From SAR202 cluster bacterium AG-426-M11 (GTDB taxonomy: Bacteria > Chloroflexota > Dehalococcoidia > Lucifugimonadales > UBA826), in NCBI GenBank assembly GCA_003213095.1, contig QCNV01000006.1, positions 1-63,947 on the forward strand: 63,947 nt of DNA. Reading direction: 5' to 3'. Positions 8,587-17,691 of this stretch are shown here, one piece after another; the stretch's first letter is position 1, and each line of letters starts with the position of its first letter. A program made the position numbers and the translations under genes. The notes beneath the pieces are model-generated. The model did not search any database. It was given only the letters and a program-made list of their open reading frames with translations, and had not been told where the DNA came from.

Positions 8587-10110
8587 ATGAATGCAATAAT
8601 CAGTGTAAGTGATAAGACTCAAATAGAATTACTGGCTAATTCTTTCTCAAATAGCCAAATCAACATGATTAGTACTGGAGGTACTTATACTAATCTTCAA
8701 GGAATGGGGTTTAGTCCGATTCAGGTGTCTGATTTTACAAAATTTCCTGAAATTCTTGGTGGTAGAGTTAAAACTCTACATCCAAATATCCATGCAGGCA
8801 TTTTGGCTAAAAGAAATGATGAATCTCAAATGGGTACTATAAAAGAACTGAATATTCAGACAATAGATTTTGTAATAGTTAATTTATATCCATTTATTGA
8901 AACAGTATCTAATAAGGACGTTACCCTTGAGACAGCATTAGAAAATATCGATATCGGTGGTCCTACTCTTTTAAGAGCTGCAGCAAAAAATTTTCCAAGT
9001 GTTTTAGTAGTTGTAGACCCCAAAGATTACACTTGGATTTCAGAAAGAATTGATTCTGGTGGAGTTTTTTCTATAGATGAAAGAAAGAAATTGGCGAGAA
9101 AAGCTTTTCAGCATGTAGCTGTTTATGACACAGCTATATCAAGTTGGTTAAATGATGAATCTATATTGTCTCCTTCAGAAATATCGTTTGGATTAAATAA
9201 AATTGATGACTTGAGGTATGGAGAAAATCCTCATCAAACAGGGGCTGTTTATTCCAATTTGCTAGGAACAGGTGGTATTGTTAATTCTCGTCAAATTCAT
9301 GGCATGCCAATGTCGTATACTAATTATCTAGATGCTGACTCTGCTTGGACTACAGTAAATTCTTTTGATCAAAATGCATGTGTGATTGTTAAGCATACCA
9401 ATCCATGTGGTATTGCTTTAGATAATCAACAATCTCATGCGTTTAAAAAAGCTTTTGAAGGGGACTCTGTTTCCGCTTATGGTGGAATTGTTGGATTTAA
9501 TAACCACGTTGAGTTAGATACTGCCAACTCAATGAAAGGGATTCTTTTTGACATTATTATCGCACCATCTTATTCTCAAGAAGCTTTACAAGTTTTACAA
9601 AAAAGAAAAAGGACTAGAATTTTAATTGCAGAGAAATCTCTTGGAATTAATTCTAATATAAACCTTCGAACTATCTCGGGAGGATATTTGCTTCAATCAA
9701 ACAATGATTTAAATGAAGATCCATCTATTTGGAAAATTGTTTCTAAAAGACAGCCTACCGAAAAAGAATTGAATGATTTAACTTTTGCTTGGAAATGTTT
9801 AAAACATATCAAATCTAATTCAATAGTTTTGGCGAAAGATAATACCTTAACAGGTATGGGGGCCGGTCAACCAAATAGAGTAGTTAGTATTCATTTAGCA
9901 CTTCGAATAGCCGGACAAAAAGCAACTGGTTCTTGTTTGGCATCAGATGCTTTTATGCCATTTGCAGATAATATAGAAATGGCTCACCAGGGTGGAATCA
10001 AGGCGATCATACAACCAGGCGGCTCTATTCGAGATGATGATGTAATAAATTCAGTTAATGAATTTGATATGGCAATGGTTTTTACTGGTACTAGGCATTT
10101 TACTCATTAG
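8587..10110 (+). CDS. purH: Bifunctional AICAR transformylase / IMP cyclohydrolase
   Basis: Performs the last two steps to IMP. The N-terminal cyclohydrolase domain (residues about 1-190) has ISTGGTY and GGRVKTLHPNIHAGIL; the C-terminal transformylase domain has RYGENPHQ, KHTNPCG and the terminal SIRDDDVI and GTRHFTH blocks. Length 507 is typical. With purF, purN and purM it forms a compact late-purine operon; purD, purL, purQ, purS, purE, purK, purC and purB are not in the window. Confidence 0.95.
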   Translation: MNAIISVSDKTQIELLANSFSNSQINMISTGGTYTNLQGMGFSPIQVSDFTKFPEILGGRVKTLHPNIHAGILAKRNDESQMGTIKELNIQTIDFVIVNLYPFIETVSNKDVTLETALENIDIGGPTLLRAAAKNFPSVLVVVDPKDYTWISERIDSGGVFSIDERKKLARKAFQHVAVYDTAISSWLNDESILSPSEISFGLNKIDDLRYGENPHQTGAVYSNLLGTGGIVNSRQIHGMPMSYTNYLDADSAWTTVNSFDQNACVIVKHTNPCGIALDNQQSHAFKKAFEGDSVSAYGGIVGFNNHVELDTANSMKGILFDIIIAPSYSQEALQVLQKRKRTRILIAEKSLGINSNINLRTISGGYLLQSNNDLNEDPSIWKIVSKRQPTEKELNDLTFAWKCLKHIKSNSIVLAKDNTLTGMGAGQPNRVVSIHLALRIAGQKATGSCLASDAFMPFADNIEMAHQGGIKAIIQPGGSIRDDDVINSVNEFDMAMVFTGTRHFTH

Positions 10111-10112
10111 GT

Positions 10113-10868
10113 ATGGATATTAATGTTACATCCTTAGATATAGTGCTTCCTGTTTTAGATGAAGAAAAAACCATAGAGGCGTCTATAAGAAAATTAGTGA
10201 ATTTTTCTGAAGAATTTTTAATTAATTTTCAATGGAAAATAATAGTAGCTGATAATGGTTCTACAGATATGACTCCCGAGATTGTACGAAAATTATCTAA
10301 TGAATTTCAAAAAGTGAGTTATTTTAGATTGGACCAAAAAGGAAGAGGTAGAGCATTAAAAACAGTTTGGTCTTCTAGTGATAGCGATTTAATGTCATAC
10401 ATGGATATTGATTTATCCACTGATTTAAATGTTTTCCCCAAACTTTTACAAAGTGTGAAAAATAAAGATTGTTCAATAGCAGTAGGGTCTAGATTACTTA
10501 AATCATCTAATGTTATAGGAAGAAGTATAAAGCGAGCTTTTATATCTAGATGTTACAGCTTTTTGTTTCGCTCTATGTTCTTAGTTTCATTTAAGGATGC
10601 ACAATGCGGATTTAAGGTTGTTTCTAGAGATGTAGTTGATCAATTGTTGCCTCATGTTGAAGATACTGGGTGGTTTTTTGACACTGAGTTATTAATTCTA
10701 GCTGAAAAGACTAATTATTTGGTTGAAGAATTTCCTGTTCGATGGGAAGATGACCCATCCAGTAGTGTCAAGATAATTTCGACTGCTTGGAAAGATATTA
10801 AGGGATTAGTTAGAATGAGATTTGGTGGACTCGATTCTGTTAAAAGTCGACTAAGAAAATCTGATTAG
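10113..10868 (+). CDS. Family 2 glycosyltransferase (dolichyl/polyprenyl-phosphate mannose synthase-like)
   Basis: A 251-residue GT-A fold enzyme: DIVLPVLDEEKTIEASI at the N-terminus, ADNGSTDMT, a metal-binding MDIDLSTD motif near residue 105, and DAQCGFKVVSRD with WFFDTELL, typical of DPM1-type synthases that load a sugar onto polyprenyl phosphate. No membrane helices are evident, so it would act at the inner face of the membrane. It follows purH by 2 bases and is probably only a co-transcribed passenger of the purine operon. Donor sugar unknown. Confidence 0.8.
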   Translation: MDINVTSLDIVLPVLDEEKTIEASIRKLVNFSEEFLINFQWKIIVADNGSTDMTPEIVRKLSNEFQKVSYFRLDQKGRGRALKTVWSSSDSDLMSYMDIDLSTDLNVFPKLLQSVKNKDCSIAVGSRLLKSSNVIGRSIKRAFISRCYSFLFRSMFLVSFKDAQCGFKVVSRDVVDQLLPHVEDTGWFFDTELLILAEKTNYLVEEFPVRWEDDPSSSVKIISTAWKDIKGLVRMRFGGLDSVKSRLRKSD

Positions 10869-10869
10869 A

Positions 10870-10898
10870 TTGCACCTAATATGTCCTAAGAGTAAAAT
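10870..10898 (+). promoter_or_regulatory. Sigma-70-like promoter for nicotinate phosphoribosyltransferase
   Basis: TTGCAC (10870-10875), a 17-base spacer, and TAAAAT (10893-10898) precede the ATG at 10924. The -10 box lies in the loop of an inverted repeat. Confidence 0.5.
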
Positions 10899-10909
10899 AT
10901 GCTTTTAGG
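10885..10909. promoter_or_regulatory. Inverted repeat around the -10 box (operator candidate)
   Basis: CCTAAGAG (10885-10892) pairs with CTTTTAGG (10902-10909) over 8 positions, one of them G-T, enclosing the -10 box. A repressor here would block initiation of the NAD-salvage gene. It does not obviously match a known NiaR or NrtR site. Confidence 0.35.
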
Positions 10910-10923
10910 AATTTTATATATTT

Positions 10924-11949
10924 ATGACTACACCTCCTTTTGAAATACGGCCTTCTATAATTAAAGGTGATCCTGCAGATACTTATTTGCATTGGACTAA
11001 AGAGGTCATGCGTTTAGAATCTGTTAATCCTAAAGTTTTATTAGATTTTTCTGCTTCACGTGATGGAATTCTATGTGGAATTGAGGAAGTTAAAGCTTTG
11101 TTATCTAATGTTTTACCAACTTCTGAAAATGAAAATTTATCAGATTCTGATGTTGAGGTTTGGGGATTAGAGGAGGGAGAAGAATTTAAAGCTGGTGAGC
11201 CCATTCTGAGAATCATATGTAATTATGCATCTGTGGCTTTATATGAAACTAGCATTTGTGGCATTTTAGCTTCCTGCATTGCATGGGCAACTGCTGCTAA
11301 AGAATGTGTGGATGCAGCAGGAAATAATGCTACAGTAATTTCTCATGGTGCTCGTCACATTCATCCTAATGTAGCTCATCTATTAGATTATGCTTCAGTA
11401 ATAGGGGGATGTTCTTCAGTGTCAACGAATTTGGGATCTAAAACAGCTAGTAGAACTCCAGTTGGAAATATGCCTCATAGTTTGCCTTTAATTTTTGGAA
11501 ATACCGTAGATGCTGCTATAGCTTTTGACAAACATTTAGGCGTAGAGGTGCAAAGAATTGTTGTGGTAGACACTTTTCATGATGAAGCTGAGGAATCGTT
11601 AAATGTGGCAGAAGTATTACGTGAAAAATTAAGAGGAGTTCGTTTAGATACCCCACAGGAAAGAGGGGGAGTAACTCCTACTATGGTGTTAGAAGTAAGA
11701 AATAAATTGGACCAAATGAATTTTAAGCATGTAGAAATTTATGTTAGTGGAGGATTTAATCCTGAAAAAATTCAGGAATTTACGGACTTAAATATACCAG
11801 TTCAAGGATATTTAGTTGGAAGTTATATTTCAAGTGCTGCCCCCAATGATGTTCGAGCAGACTTATTAGAAATTGAAGATAAACCCATTTCTAAAAGAGG
11901 TAGATTGCCTGGCAGGTTACTTGGCCCTAGGCTTGAAAGATTAATTTAG
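10924..11949 (+). CDS. Nicotinate phosphoribosyltransferase (NAD salvage)
   Basis: A 341-residue enzyme converting nicotinate + PRPP to nicotinate mononucleotide. HGARHIHPNVAHLLDYASVIGGCSSVSTNLGS and the C-terminal ISGGF-like (VSGGFNPEKI) plus GYLVGSYISS phosphate-binding segments fit the NAPRTase/QPRTase alpha/beta barrel. It is shorter than E. coli PncB and closer to the archaeal-type NAPRTase length. Nicotinamide or another base cannot be excluded. It has its own promoter and is followed 15 bases later by cimA. Confidence 0.8.
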   Translation: MTTPPFEIRPSIIKGDPADTYLHWTKEVMRLESVNPKVLLDFSASRDGILCGIEEVKALLSNVLPTSENENLSDSDVEVWGLEEGEEFKAGEPILRIICNYASVALYETSICGILASCIAWATAAKECVDAAGNNATVISHGARHIHPNVAHLLDYASVIGGCSSVSTNLGSKTASRTPVGNMPHSLPLIFGNTVDAAIAFDKHLGVEVQRIVVVDTFHDEAEESLNVAEVLREKLRGVRLDTPQERGGVTPTMVLEVRNKLDQMNFKHVEIYVSGGFNPEKIQEFTDLNIPVQGYLVGSYISSAAPNDVRADLLEIEDKPISKRGRLPGRLLGPRLERLI

Positions 11950-11964
11950 CTATATGGATTATTA

Positions 11965-13539
11965 ATGTCTTTGATTCAACTTTATGACACTACTTTAAGA
12001 GATGGCGCTCAATATGAAGGGATTTCATTTTCTGTTGAAGATAAAATAAATATTTTAAAAAAATTGGATGAATTGGGGATTCATTTTGTTGAAGGCGGTT
12101 GGCCTGGATCAAACCCTAAAGATGCTGAATTTTTCCATCTTGCACAATCAATCAAACTTCAAAATTCAACCTTGACAGCTTTTGGTTCTACTCGTAGATC
12201 TGGAATTGATGTCAAAAATGACCCACAGATTCAAAGCTTGTTAGATTCTCAAGTGTCTGTGATTACTTTAGTTGGAAAAAGTTGGGATTTACATGTGACT
12301 GAAGTTTTGGAAACTACTTTAGAAGAAAATTTGTCTATGATTAAAGATTCTATAGAGTATTTACGTCACAATAATAAAAGAGTTTTTTTTGATGCAGAGC
12401 ATTTTTTTGATGGATATAAAAAAAATCCTGAATATGCAATGGATGTAATTTCTGTAGCAGCAGAATCTGGGGCAGAATGTGTAGTTCTTTGTGATACTAA
12501 TGGAGGAGCCATTCCTAGTGAAATCTCCACAATCATTACAAGAATTTCTGGTCAATTTGATATAAATTTGGGTATTCATACTCATAACGATACAGATATG
12601 GCTGTAGCCTCGTCTTTGGCAGCACTTGATTGTGGGGCGATTCAAGTTCAAGGAACTATAAATGGTTATGGCGAAAGATGTGGGAATGCGAATTTAATTT
12701 CTTTAATTGCAAATTTGAAATTGAAAAAAAATATTAATTGCATTTCTGATCAACAACTTGAAAAATTATCTGAAATTTCTAGATATGTAGCTGAAATTGC
12801 TAATATGCCATCAATATCTAACCAGCCTTTTGTAGGATCTACTGCTTTTGCACATAAAGGTGGTTTACATGCTTCTGCAGTGCAAAAAGTTGAAGATAGT
12901 TACCAACATGTATCACCTCATACTGTAGGAAATGAAAAAAGAGTTTTAGTGTCTGAATTATCTGGTAAAAGTAATATTTTATGGAAAACTGAAGAAAGGC
13001 TTGGTTTTAAGCTTGAACCTTCAAAAGCTACACAATTATTAGCTTTAATTAAAGATAAAGAAAACCAAGGGTATCAATATGAAGGAGCTGAGGCTTCTTT
13101 TGAATTATTAGTATTGAGAACTTTGCCGGAATATATTTCCCCTTTTAATTTAGTCGACTTTATGACGATTATTGAGAAGAAAAATGAAGCCATATCAAAT
13201 ATTTCTTCTCAGGTAATGGTTAAAGTTGAAGTTGATGGTAGAGAGATGCATACTGCTTCAAATGGTGATGGCCCAGTGAATGCGTTAGATAACGCACTAA
13301 GAAAAGCATTGCTAGAATTTTATCCTGAAATTGGTATAGTTCGATTAAATGATTACAAAGTTCGTGTAGTGGATCAACAGTCTGGAACTGGTTCTGTTGT
13401 TAGGGTTTTAATTGAATCTACTGATGGTGATGAATCTTGGACAACTGTTGGGTCTTCAGAAAATATAATTGAAGCTAGCTGGATTGCTTTGTCAGATAGT
13501 TTAGAGTGGTGGTTATTGAAAAGAGAAGGGAAGTTCTAA
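11965..13539 (+). CDS. cimA: (R)-citramalate synthase
   Basis: Condenses acetyl-CoA with pyruvate to citramalate, the entry to the threonine-independent isoleucine route. The N-terminus LYDTTLRDGAQYEGISFSVEDKI and VEGGWPGSNPKD mark the CimA branch of the HMGL-like/LeuA family rather than LeuA; HTHNDTDMAVA and GTINGYGERCGNANL carry the metal and catalytic residues. The C-terminal LeuA-type regulatory domain (about residues 370-524) suggests feedback control by isoleucine. Length 524 is typical. Its 3' end overlaps convergent metF by 27 bases. Confidence 0.92.
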   Translation: MSLIQLYDTTLRDGAQYEGISFSVEDKINILKKLDELGIHFVEGGWPGSNPKDAEFFHLAQSIKLQNSTLTAFGSTRRSGIDVKNDPQIQSLLDSQVSVITLVGKSWDLHVTEVLETTLEENLSMIKDSIEYLRHNNKRVFFDAEHFFDGYKKNPEYAMDVISVAAESGAECVVLCDTNGGAIPSEISTIITRISGQFDINLGIHTHNDTDMAVASSLAALDCGAIQVQGTINGYGERCGNANLISLIANLKLKKNINCISDQQLEKLSEISRYVAEIANMPSISNQPFVGSTAFAHKGGLHASAVQKVEDSYQHVSPHTVGNEKRVLVSELSGKSNILWKTEERLGFKLEPSKATQLLALIKDKENQGYQYEGAEASFELLVLRTLPEYISPFNLVDFMTIIEKKNEAISNISSQVMVKVEVDGREMHTASNGDGPVNALDNALRKALLEFYPEIGIVRLNDYKVRVVDQQSGTGSVVRVLIESTDGDESWTTVGSSENIIEASWIALSDSLEWWLLKREGKF

Positions 13540-14418
13540 TCTTTTTGTAAATTCTAAAATTGACTTGTAGTTGTTGAATGGTGGAATGTAATACATTCCC
13601 GCAATTTTTCCTTTAAATTGATTAACTATGTTAGAACTTATTTCCATTCCAGTTTTAATTGGAGATTTTGAAGATTCCATCAAACTCATGATTTCTGAGT
13701 TGATATTGATTCCTGGTACATGAGTTTGTAAGAATTGAGCATTTTTTATACTTCTTAAAGGTAATACTCCTATGATTAAGGGAATTGGGAATTCTCCAAT
13801 AATATTTAAAATATTTTGCAATGTTTTTGTAGAGTAAAAAGGTTGAGTGAGCAGAAAATCCGCTCCGGATTCAACTTTATGTTTCAGGTTTTGTATTTCT
13901 TTTTCTAGGTTTTGTGTAGAAGGATTGAATGCAGCTCCCTTATAAAAATTTGCTGATGATTTTAATTTTTCTCCACTGATTGAGATTCCTTTATTGAAAT
14001 TATCCATTAATTTTAAAGCTGAATTAGGTGTTAAATTTGAAAAAGTTGAATTAAAAAACGGAGAATCTTTTTTGGGTTTATCTCCCATGACGGAGAAAAT
14101 ATTTTTGATTCCTAAAGCATGTGCCCCCATTAAATCAGAATGAAGTGACAATAAGTTTCTGTGTCTTACTGCTATATGCATTATTGTTTCAATATCAAAT
14201 TGGTTTTGTATTAATGATGAAATAGCTAGGGGACTCATTCTTCCCTGTGCTCTAGCAGTGTCTGTTATGTTTAAAGCATCAATTGTTGTTTTTGATAAAA
14301 AATCAAATTTTGGAAAAAATGATTGTAAATCAAATTCATCAGGTGGACTGACTTCCATAGTAATAACAAACTCATTGTTTGTTAATTTGTTTTTAAAATT
14401 TGATTCTACAATGTTCAT
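13513..14418 (-). CDS. metF: Methylenetetrahydrofolate reductase
   Basis: Reduces 5,10-methylene-THF to 5-methyl-THF with FAD. EVSPPDEFD near residues 22-30, NITDTARAQGRMSPLA, SVMGDKPKK and the GADFLLTQPFYS segment are MTHFR signatures on a TIM barrel. Length 301 fits the bacterial catalytic-only form. It lies at the distal end of the minus-strand recA operon, 7 bases after tilS. Confidence 0.9.
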   Translation of the reverse strand: MNIVESNFKNKLTNNEFVITMEVSPPDEFDLQSFFPKFDFLSKTTIDALNITDTARAQGRMSPLAISSLIQNQFDIETIMHIAVRHRNLLSLHSDLMGAHALGIKNIFSVMGDKPKKDSPFFNSTFSNLTPNSALKLMDNFNKGISISGEKLKSSANFYKGAAFNPSTQNLEKEIQNLKHKVESGADFLLTQPFYSTKTLQNILNIIGEFPIPLIIGVLPLRSIKNAQFLQTHVPGININSEIMSLMESSKSPIKTGMEISSNIVNQFKGKIAGMYYIPPFNNYKSILEFTKRLELPFSFQ

Positions 14419-14425
14419 TATTTGA

Positions 14426-15877
14426 TTAAATTGAAAGTAATTTAAAATTAATTTTTAAACCCTCTTGATGATGATTTAATTTTGCTGTTTCTGAAGTGCG
14501 CCACCCCACTACCCATAAAATTTCGTCTTTTTCATTTACTAATAAAGGTATTCTGTCTCTATATTGTTGAGGTATTTTTTCGTCCACCATAAAATCTTGA
14601 ATTTTTTTATGATGAGTCATTCCTGATGGTATAAATTTATCACCCTTTTTCCTTTTTCTCACGTATAAGTGGTTTTGTTTAGAAATATATTTGACCAAGT
14701 CATCATTATTTTGGGTTTTATCGTGAATTAATATATTTTTTTGTGCAGTTGTAGTAATTTTCCATTTATCTATAAGCGTAGTGCCGGGAACATTTATACT
14801 AAAAAGCTTATCAATTTTAGGTAGTAAATAAATAGGTTTATCTACCGTACTGATGATTAGATGATTGTATTGTTTTGAGACAGTTAGACTTTTAGGTAAT
14901 TGTATTTTTTTGCCAGTCTCTCCTTTAATGAGATTTACAACCATTTTAATGTGAATCATTTCTATGTCTTGCTTATGATCTGTTAGAAGTGATAATGAAT
15001 GTTTTATGACTCTAAATAAAATTGAATCAGGAAGTTCTAACAATTTGTTGATTTCTAAAGTGATTTGACTTTGCTTTACTTCGGAAATTGAATTAAATTC
15101 ATTTATAGAAAATTCTTCTAAAAAATTTAAATCATTTTTTACTAATTCACTTAACCTGTATAAGCTTTTTTTGATTTCGGGATTATAAGTTTCTAGCTTA
15201 GGAAATAAAAAATGACGAATAGAATTTCTTCTATATTTTGTTGAGTAGTTTGAACTATCTGTTTGGAAATTTATGTTTTGTGCACAAAGATATTTTAAAA
15301 TGTTTTGATGAGAAATGGCTAAAAAAGGTCTAAAAATGTTTATTTCTTTATCGTTGATTTTTCTATTAGATATTTCACTCATTCCTTTAATTCCGTCTAA
15401 TCCAGAGCCTCTAATGATGTGGAGCATTATTGTTTCAGCTTGGTCATCTAAATGATGGCCTAATGCAACAAAATTTGCATTAAAATGACTCGCTGCATCA
15501 AATAGAAAATTATGTCTTTCGATTCTAGCTATGTTTTCCAGAGAGGTATATTGATGCTTGTAATTATTTTTTAAATCAATTTTTTTTGAAAGGAAAGGAA
15601 TCCCCATTTTTTTAAATATTTTTTCTACAAACTGTTGATCATTGTCGGCATCAATTGGTCTAATTCCGTGATTTAAATGTCCTCCAAAAATCGACAGATT
15701 ATATTTTTGTTTAATTGAATTTAATGAATGTAATAACGCCATTGAGTCTGGGCCTCCAGAAACGCCTACAACGATACTAGATCCTTCTAAATTGTTTGAC
15801 TCTACAGATAGTGAAATTGTTTGATTTAGATCTAATCTTGAATGAGTGTTTGTCATATCAATTGATATTTGATTCAT
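14426..15877 (-). CDS. tilS: tRNA(Ile)-lysidine synthetase
   Basis: Converts C34 of the CAU-anticodon tRNA-Ile to lysidine, so that it reads AUA. The PP-loop motif VVGVSGGPDSMALLHSL (about residues 37-53), GHLNHGIRP and LGHHLDDQAETIMLHIIRGSGL are diagnostic. The C-terminal TilS domain has VRKRKKGDKFIPSGM and KKIQDFMVDEKIP. Length 483 is normal. The start overlaps the upstream CNNM/CBS gene by 20 bases. Confidence 0.93.
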   Translation of the reverse strand: MNQISIDMTNTHSRLDLNQTISLSVESNNLEGSSIVVGVSGGPDSMALLHSLNSIKQKYNLSIFGGHLNHGIRPIDADNDQQFVEKIFKKMGIPFLSKKIDLKNNYKHQYTSLENIARIERHNFLFDAASHFNANFVALGHHLDDQAETIMLHIIRGSGLDGIKGMSEISNRKINDKEINIFRPFLAISHQNILKYLCAQNINFQTDSSNYSTKYRRNSIRHFLFPKLETYNPEIKKSLYRLSELVKNDLNFLEEFSINEFNSISEVKQSQITLEINKLLELPDSILFRVIKHSLSLLTDHKQDIEMIHIKMVVNLIKGETGKKIQLPKSLTVSKQYNHLIISTVDKPIYLLPKIDKLFSINVPGTTLIDKWKITTTAQKNILIHDKTQNNDDLVKYISKQNHLYVRKRKKGDKFIPSGMTHHKKIQDFMVDEKIPQQYRDRIPLLVNEKDEILWVVGWRTSETAKLNHHQEGLKINFKLLSI

Positions 15878-17159
15878 TTTCAGATACTGAATTATCTGTG
15901 GGATTTATGGTAATTAATATAGAATCAATTCTTAATTGATCCATATTGATGATTTCGAATGTTAAATTTTTGAAAGTAAAATTGTCTCCTGTATTGGGTA
16001 TTTCTCCTAATGTTGATAGCACAAACCCAGCAATCGTTTCGTATTCTCCATCAGGTAAATTTAAATTTAATTGAGAGTTAACTTCATTTATATCCATTCC
16101 TCCCTCAATTTGAAAGGTATTATGAGTAATGCTTTCATATTCATCTTCTAATGATTGGCCTTCTTCTGCTACTTTTCCGACTATAGCTTCAGTTAATCTT
16201 TTTATTGTAATTAATCCAGCAATTCCTCCATATTCATCTAAACAGATTGCCATTTGATTACCTGTTAAACGTAATTCTTCAAATAAGTCTGCTGCTAATT
16301 TTGTTTCCGGAACAAAATATGCATCTCTAATGATTTCGGTGACTGAGTCTTGGAAATTTAAATTATCTGATGATAAAACCCGTAAAACATCTTTTGTTGA
16401 AATAATTCCGATGATGTTTTCGTTAATTTCCTTATGAACAGGAAATCTTGTATGAGAATTTGTTTGGTAAATTTTTAAAAATTCAGATACAGAAGCGCCT
16501 TTTTCTATTGAAATAATTTCTGTTCTTGGGGTCATAATTTCTTTGACTTGAATGTCGCTAAACTTAAAGACGTTTTCTACCATTTCTGCTTCAGTTGGTT
16601 CAACAGTACCTTCAGCTTCACCTAAATCAATTAATGAAAGTATTTCACCCTCAGTGACACCCTCTTCTTGATCTTGATCTTGTCCAAAAATAGATTGAGT
16701 GATTTGAGATAACCATTGAAGAAAAATAGTAATTGGATATAAGCATGATTCTAAAATTTTAAGTGGTTTAGCAAACAAAAACGAAGTTTTTTCTGCATTT
16801 TTCACCGCGATACTTTTTGGAATAATTTCTCCGAATATCAGGAGTAGTATGGTTCCTATTCCTATAGCAAATGGTATTGCTAATGCAGAGCTTTCATTCA
16901 TCAAATCTACACATAATGCTGTAATTAATGCACTTAATGCGACGTTAACAAGGTTGTTACCCAATAAGATAGTTGCTAATAACCTTTCTGTGTTGTTTAT
17001 CATTTTTGAAATTCTTTTGGCGCCAGGTACTTGATTGTTTACTAAATAAGTCAATCGAGTTTTTTGTAAAGATAAAAATGCGGCCTCAGAACTGGAAAAA
17101 AAAGCAGACAAAACCAAAAATACTCCTATGAGAAATATTCGTAATAAGTCTCCGTCCAT
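15858..17159 (-). CDS. CNNM/CBS transporter-associated protein (hemolysin C/CorC family)
   Basis: A 433-residue membrane protein: DUF21/CNNM domain with about four helices (residues 1-180; AAFLSLQKTRL, LLGNNLVNVALSAL), two CBS motifs (MTPRTEIISIE and IIGIISTKDVLRVL), then a CorC_HlyC FAD-like C-terminal domain (IEGGMDINEVNSQL..., about 345-420). Such proteins are linked to Mg2+/Co2+ homeostasis; haemolysin is a historic label. It lies 55 bases after recX, with a hairpin next to its Shine-Dalgarno. Confidence 0.85.
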   Translation of the reverse strand: MDGDLLRIFLIGVFLVLSAFFSSSEAAFLSLQKTRLTYLVNNQVPGAKRISKMINNTERLLATILLGNNLVNVALSALITALCVDLMNESSALAIPFAIGIGTILLLIFGEIIPKSIAVKNAEKTSFLFAKPLKILESCLYPITIFLQWLSQITQSIFGQDQDQEEGVTEGEILSLIDLGEAEGTVEPTEAEMVENVFKFSDIQVKEIMTPRTEIISIEKGASVSEFLKIYQTNSHTRFPVHKEINENIIGIISTKDVLRVLSSDNLNFQDSVTEIIRDAYFVPETKLAADLFEELRLTGNQMAICLDEYGGIAGLITIKRLTEAIVGKVAEEGQSLEDEYESITHNTFQIEGGMDINEVNSQLNLNLPDGEYETIAGFVLSTLGEIPNTGDNFTFKNLTFEIINMDQLRIDSILITINPTDNSVSENESNIN

Positions 17160-17174
17160 TTTTATGCTTTCTCC

Positions 17175-17194
17175 TATAAGAAATTTCTCTTATA
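17175..17194 (-). promoter_or_regulatory. Hairpin in the leader of the CNNM/CBS gene
   Basis: TATAAGA (17175-17181) and TCTTATA (17188-17194) form a 7-bp stem with a 6-base loop between recX and the CNNM/CBS start at 17159. On the minus strand it directly precedes AGGAG, so it could modulate translation or stabilise an RNA end. Confidence 0.3.
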
Positions 17195-17214
17195 AGATAC
17201 CATGACTTAAAAAT

Positions 17215-17691
17215 TTATTCGTTTTCTTCTAGTAATTTTTTAATTGTTGATTTTGTTGTTGATAGGTTGAAACCTTTTCTTCTTAAAAAAGATTCTAGTT
17301 TTTTTTCTGATATTTCTTTTGGTAGATTTGTTAATGCTTTTATCTTTTTAGCCCCTGCATTATATGCATTTTCATCATTATCAACTTCTGATAATGCAAC
17401 CTCTATATTTTCATCAGAAATACCTTTTTGTTTTAACTCATATTTTATGTATTGTGTGCTTTTTTGATTCGATAAGCATCTAGAGGTTACCCATAATTTG
17501 GCGAATCTTAAATCATTTAATATGCCTTGTTCTATAAGATTACAAATCACATTTTTGACAACATTTTCGTTGAAACTTAATAAGAGTTTGTTTTCTACTT
17601 CCGATATGCTTCGCGGTCTATAAGCAATAAAGCTGTTAGCTTTTTTAATCGCTAAATCGGCTTCATTGCTCATAGTTTTTATATTATTCAT
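17215..17691 (-). CDS. recX: Regulatory protein RecX
   Basis: A 158-residue all-helical protein that modulates RecA filaments. The N-terminal [13 protein letters not shown], the central [11 protein letters not shown] and [10 protein letters not shown], and the last repeat ([23 protein letters not shown]) are typical RecX three-helix repeats. It follows recA with an 8-base overlap, the usual arrangement. Length is normal. Confidence 0.88.
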   Translation of the reverse strand: MNNIKTMSNEADLAIKKANSFIAYRPRSISEVENKLLLSFNENVVKNVICNLIEQGILNDLRFAKLWVTSRCLSNQKSTQYIKYELKQKGISDENIEVALSEVDNDENAYNAGAKKIKALTNLPKEISEKKLESFLRRKGFNLSTTKSTIKKLLEENE

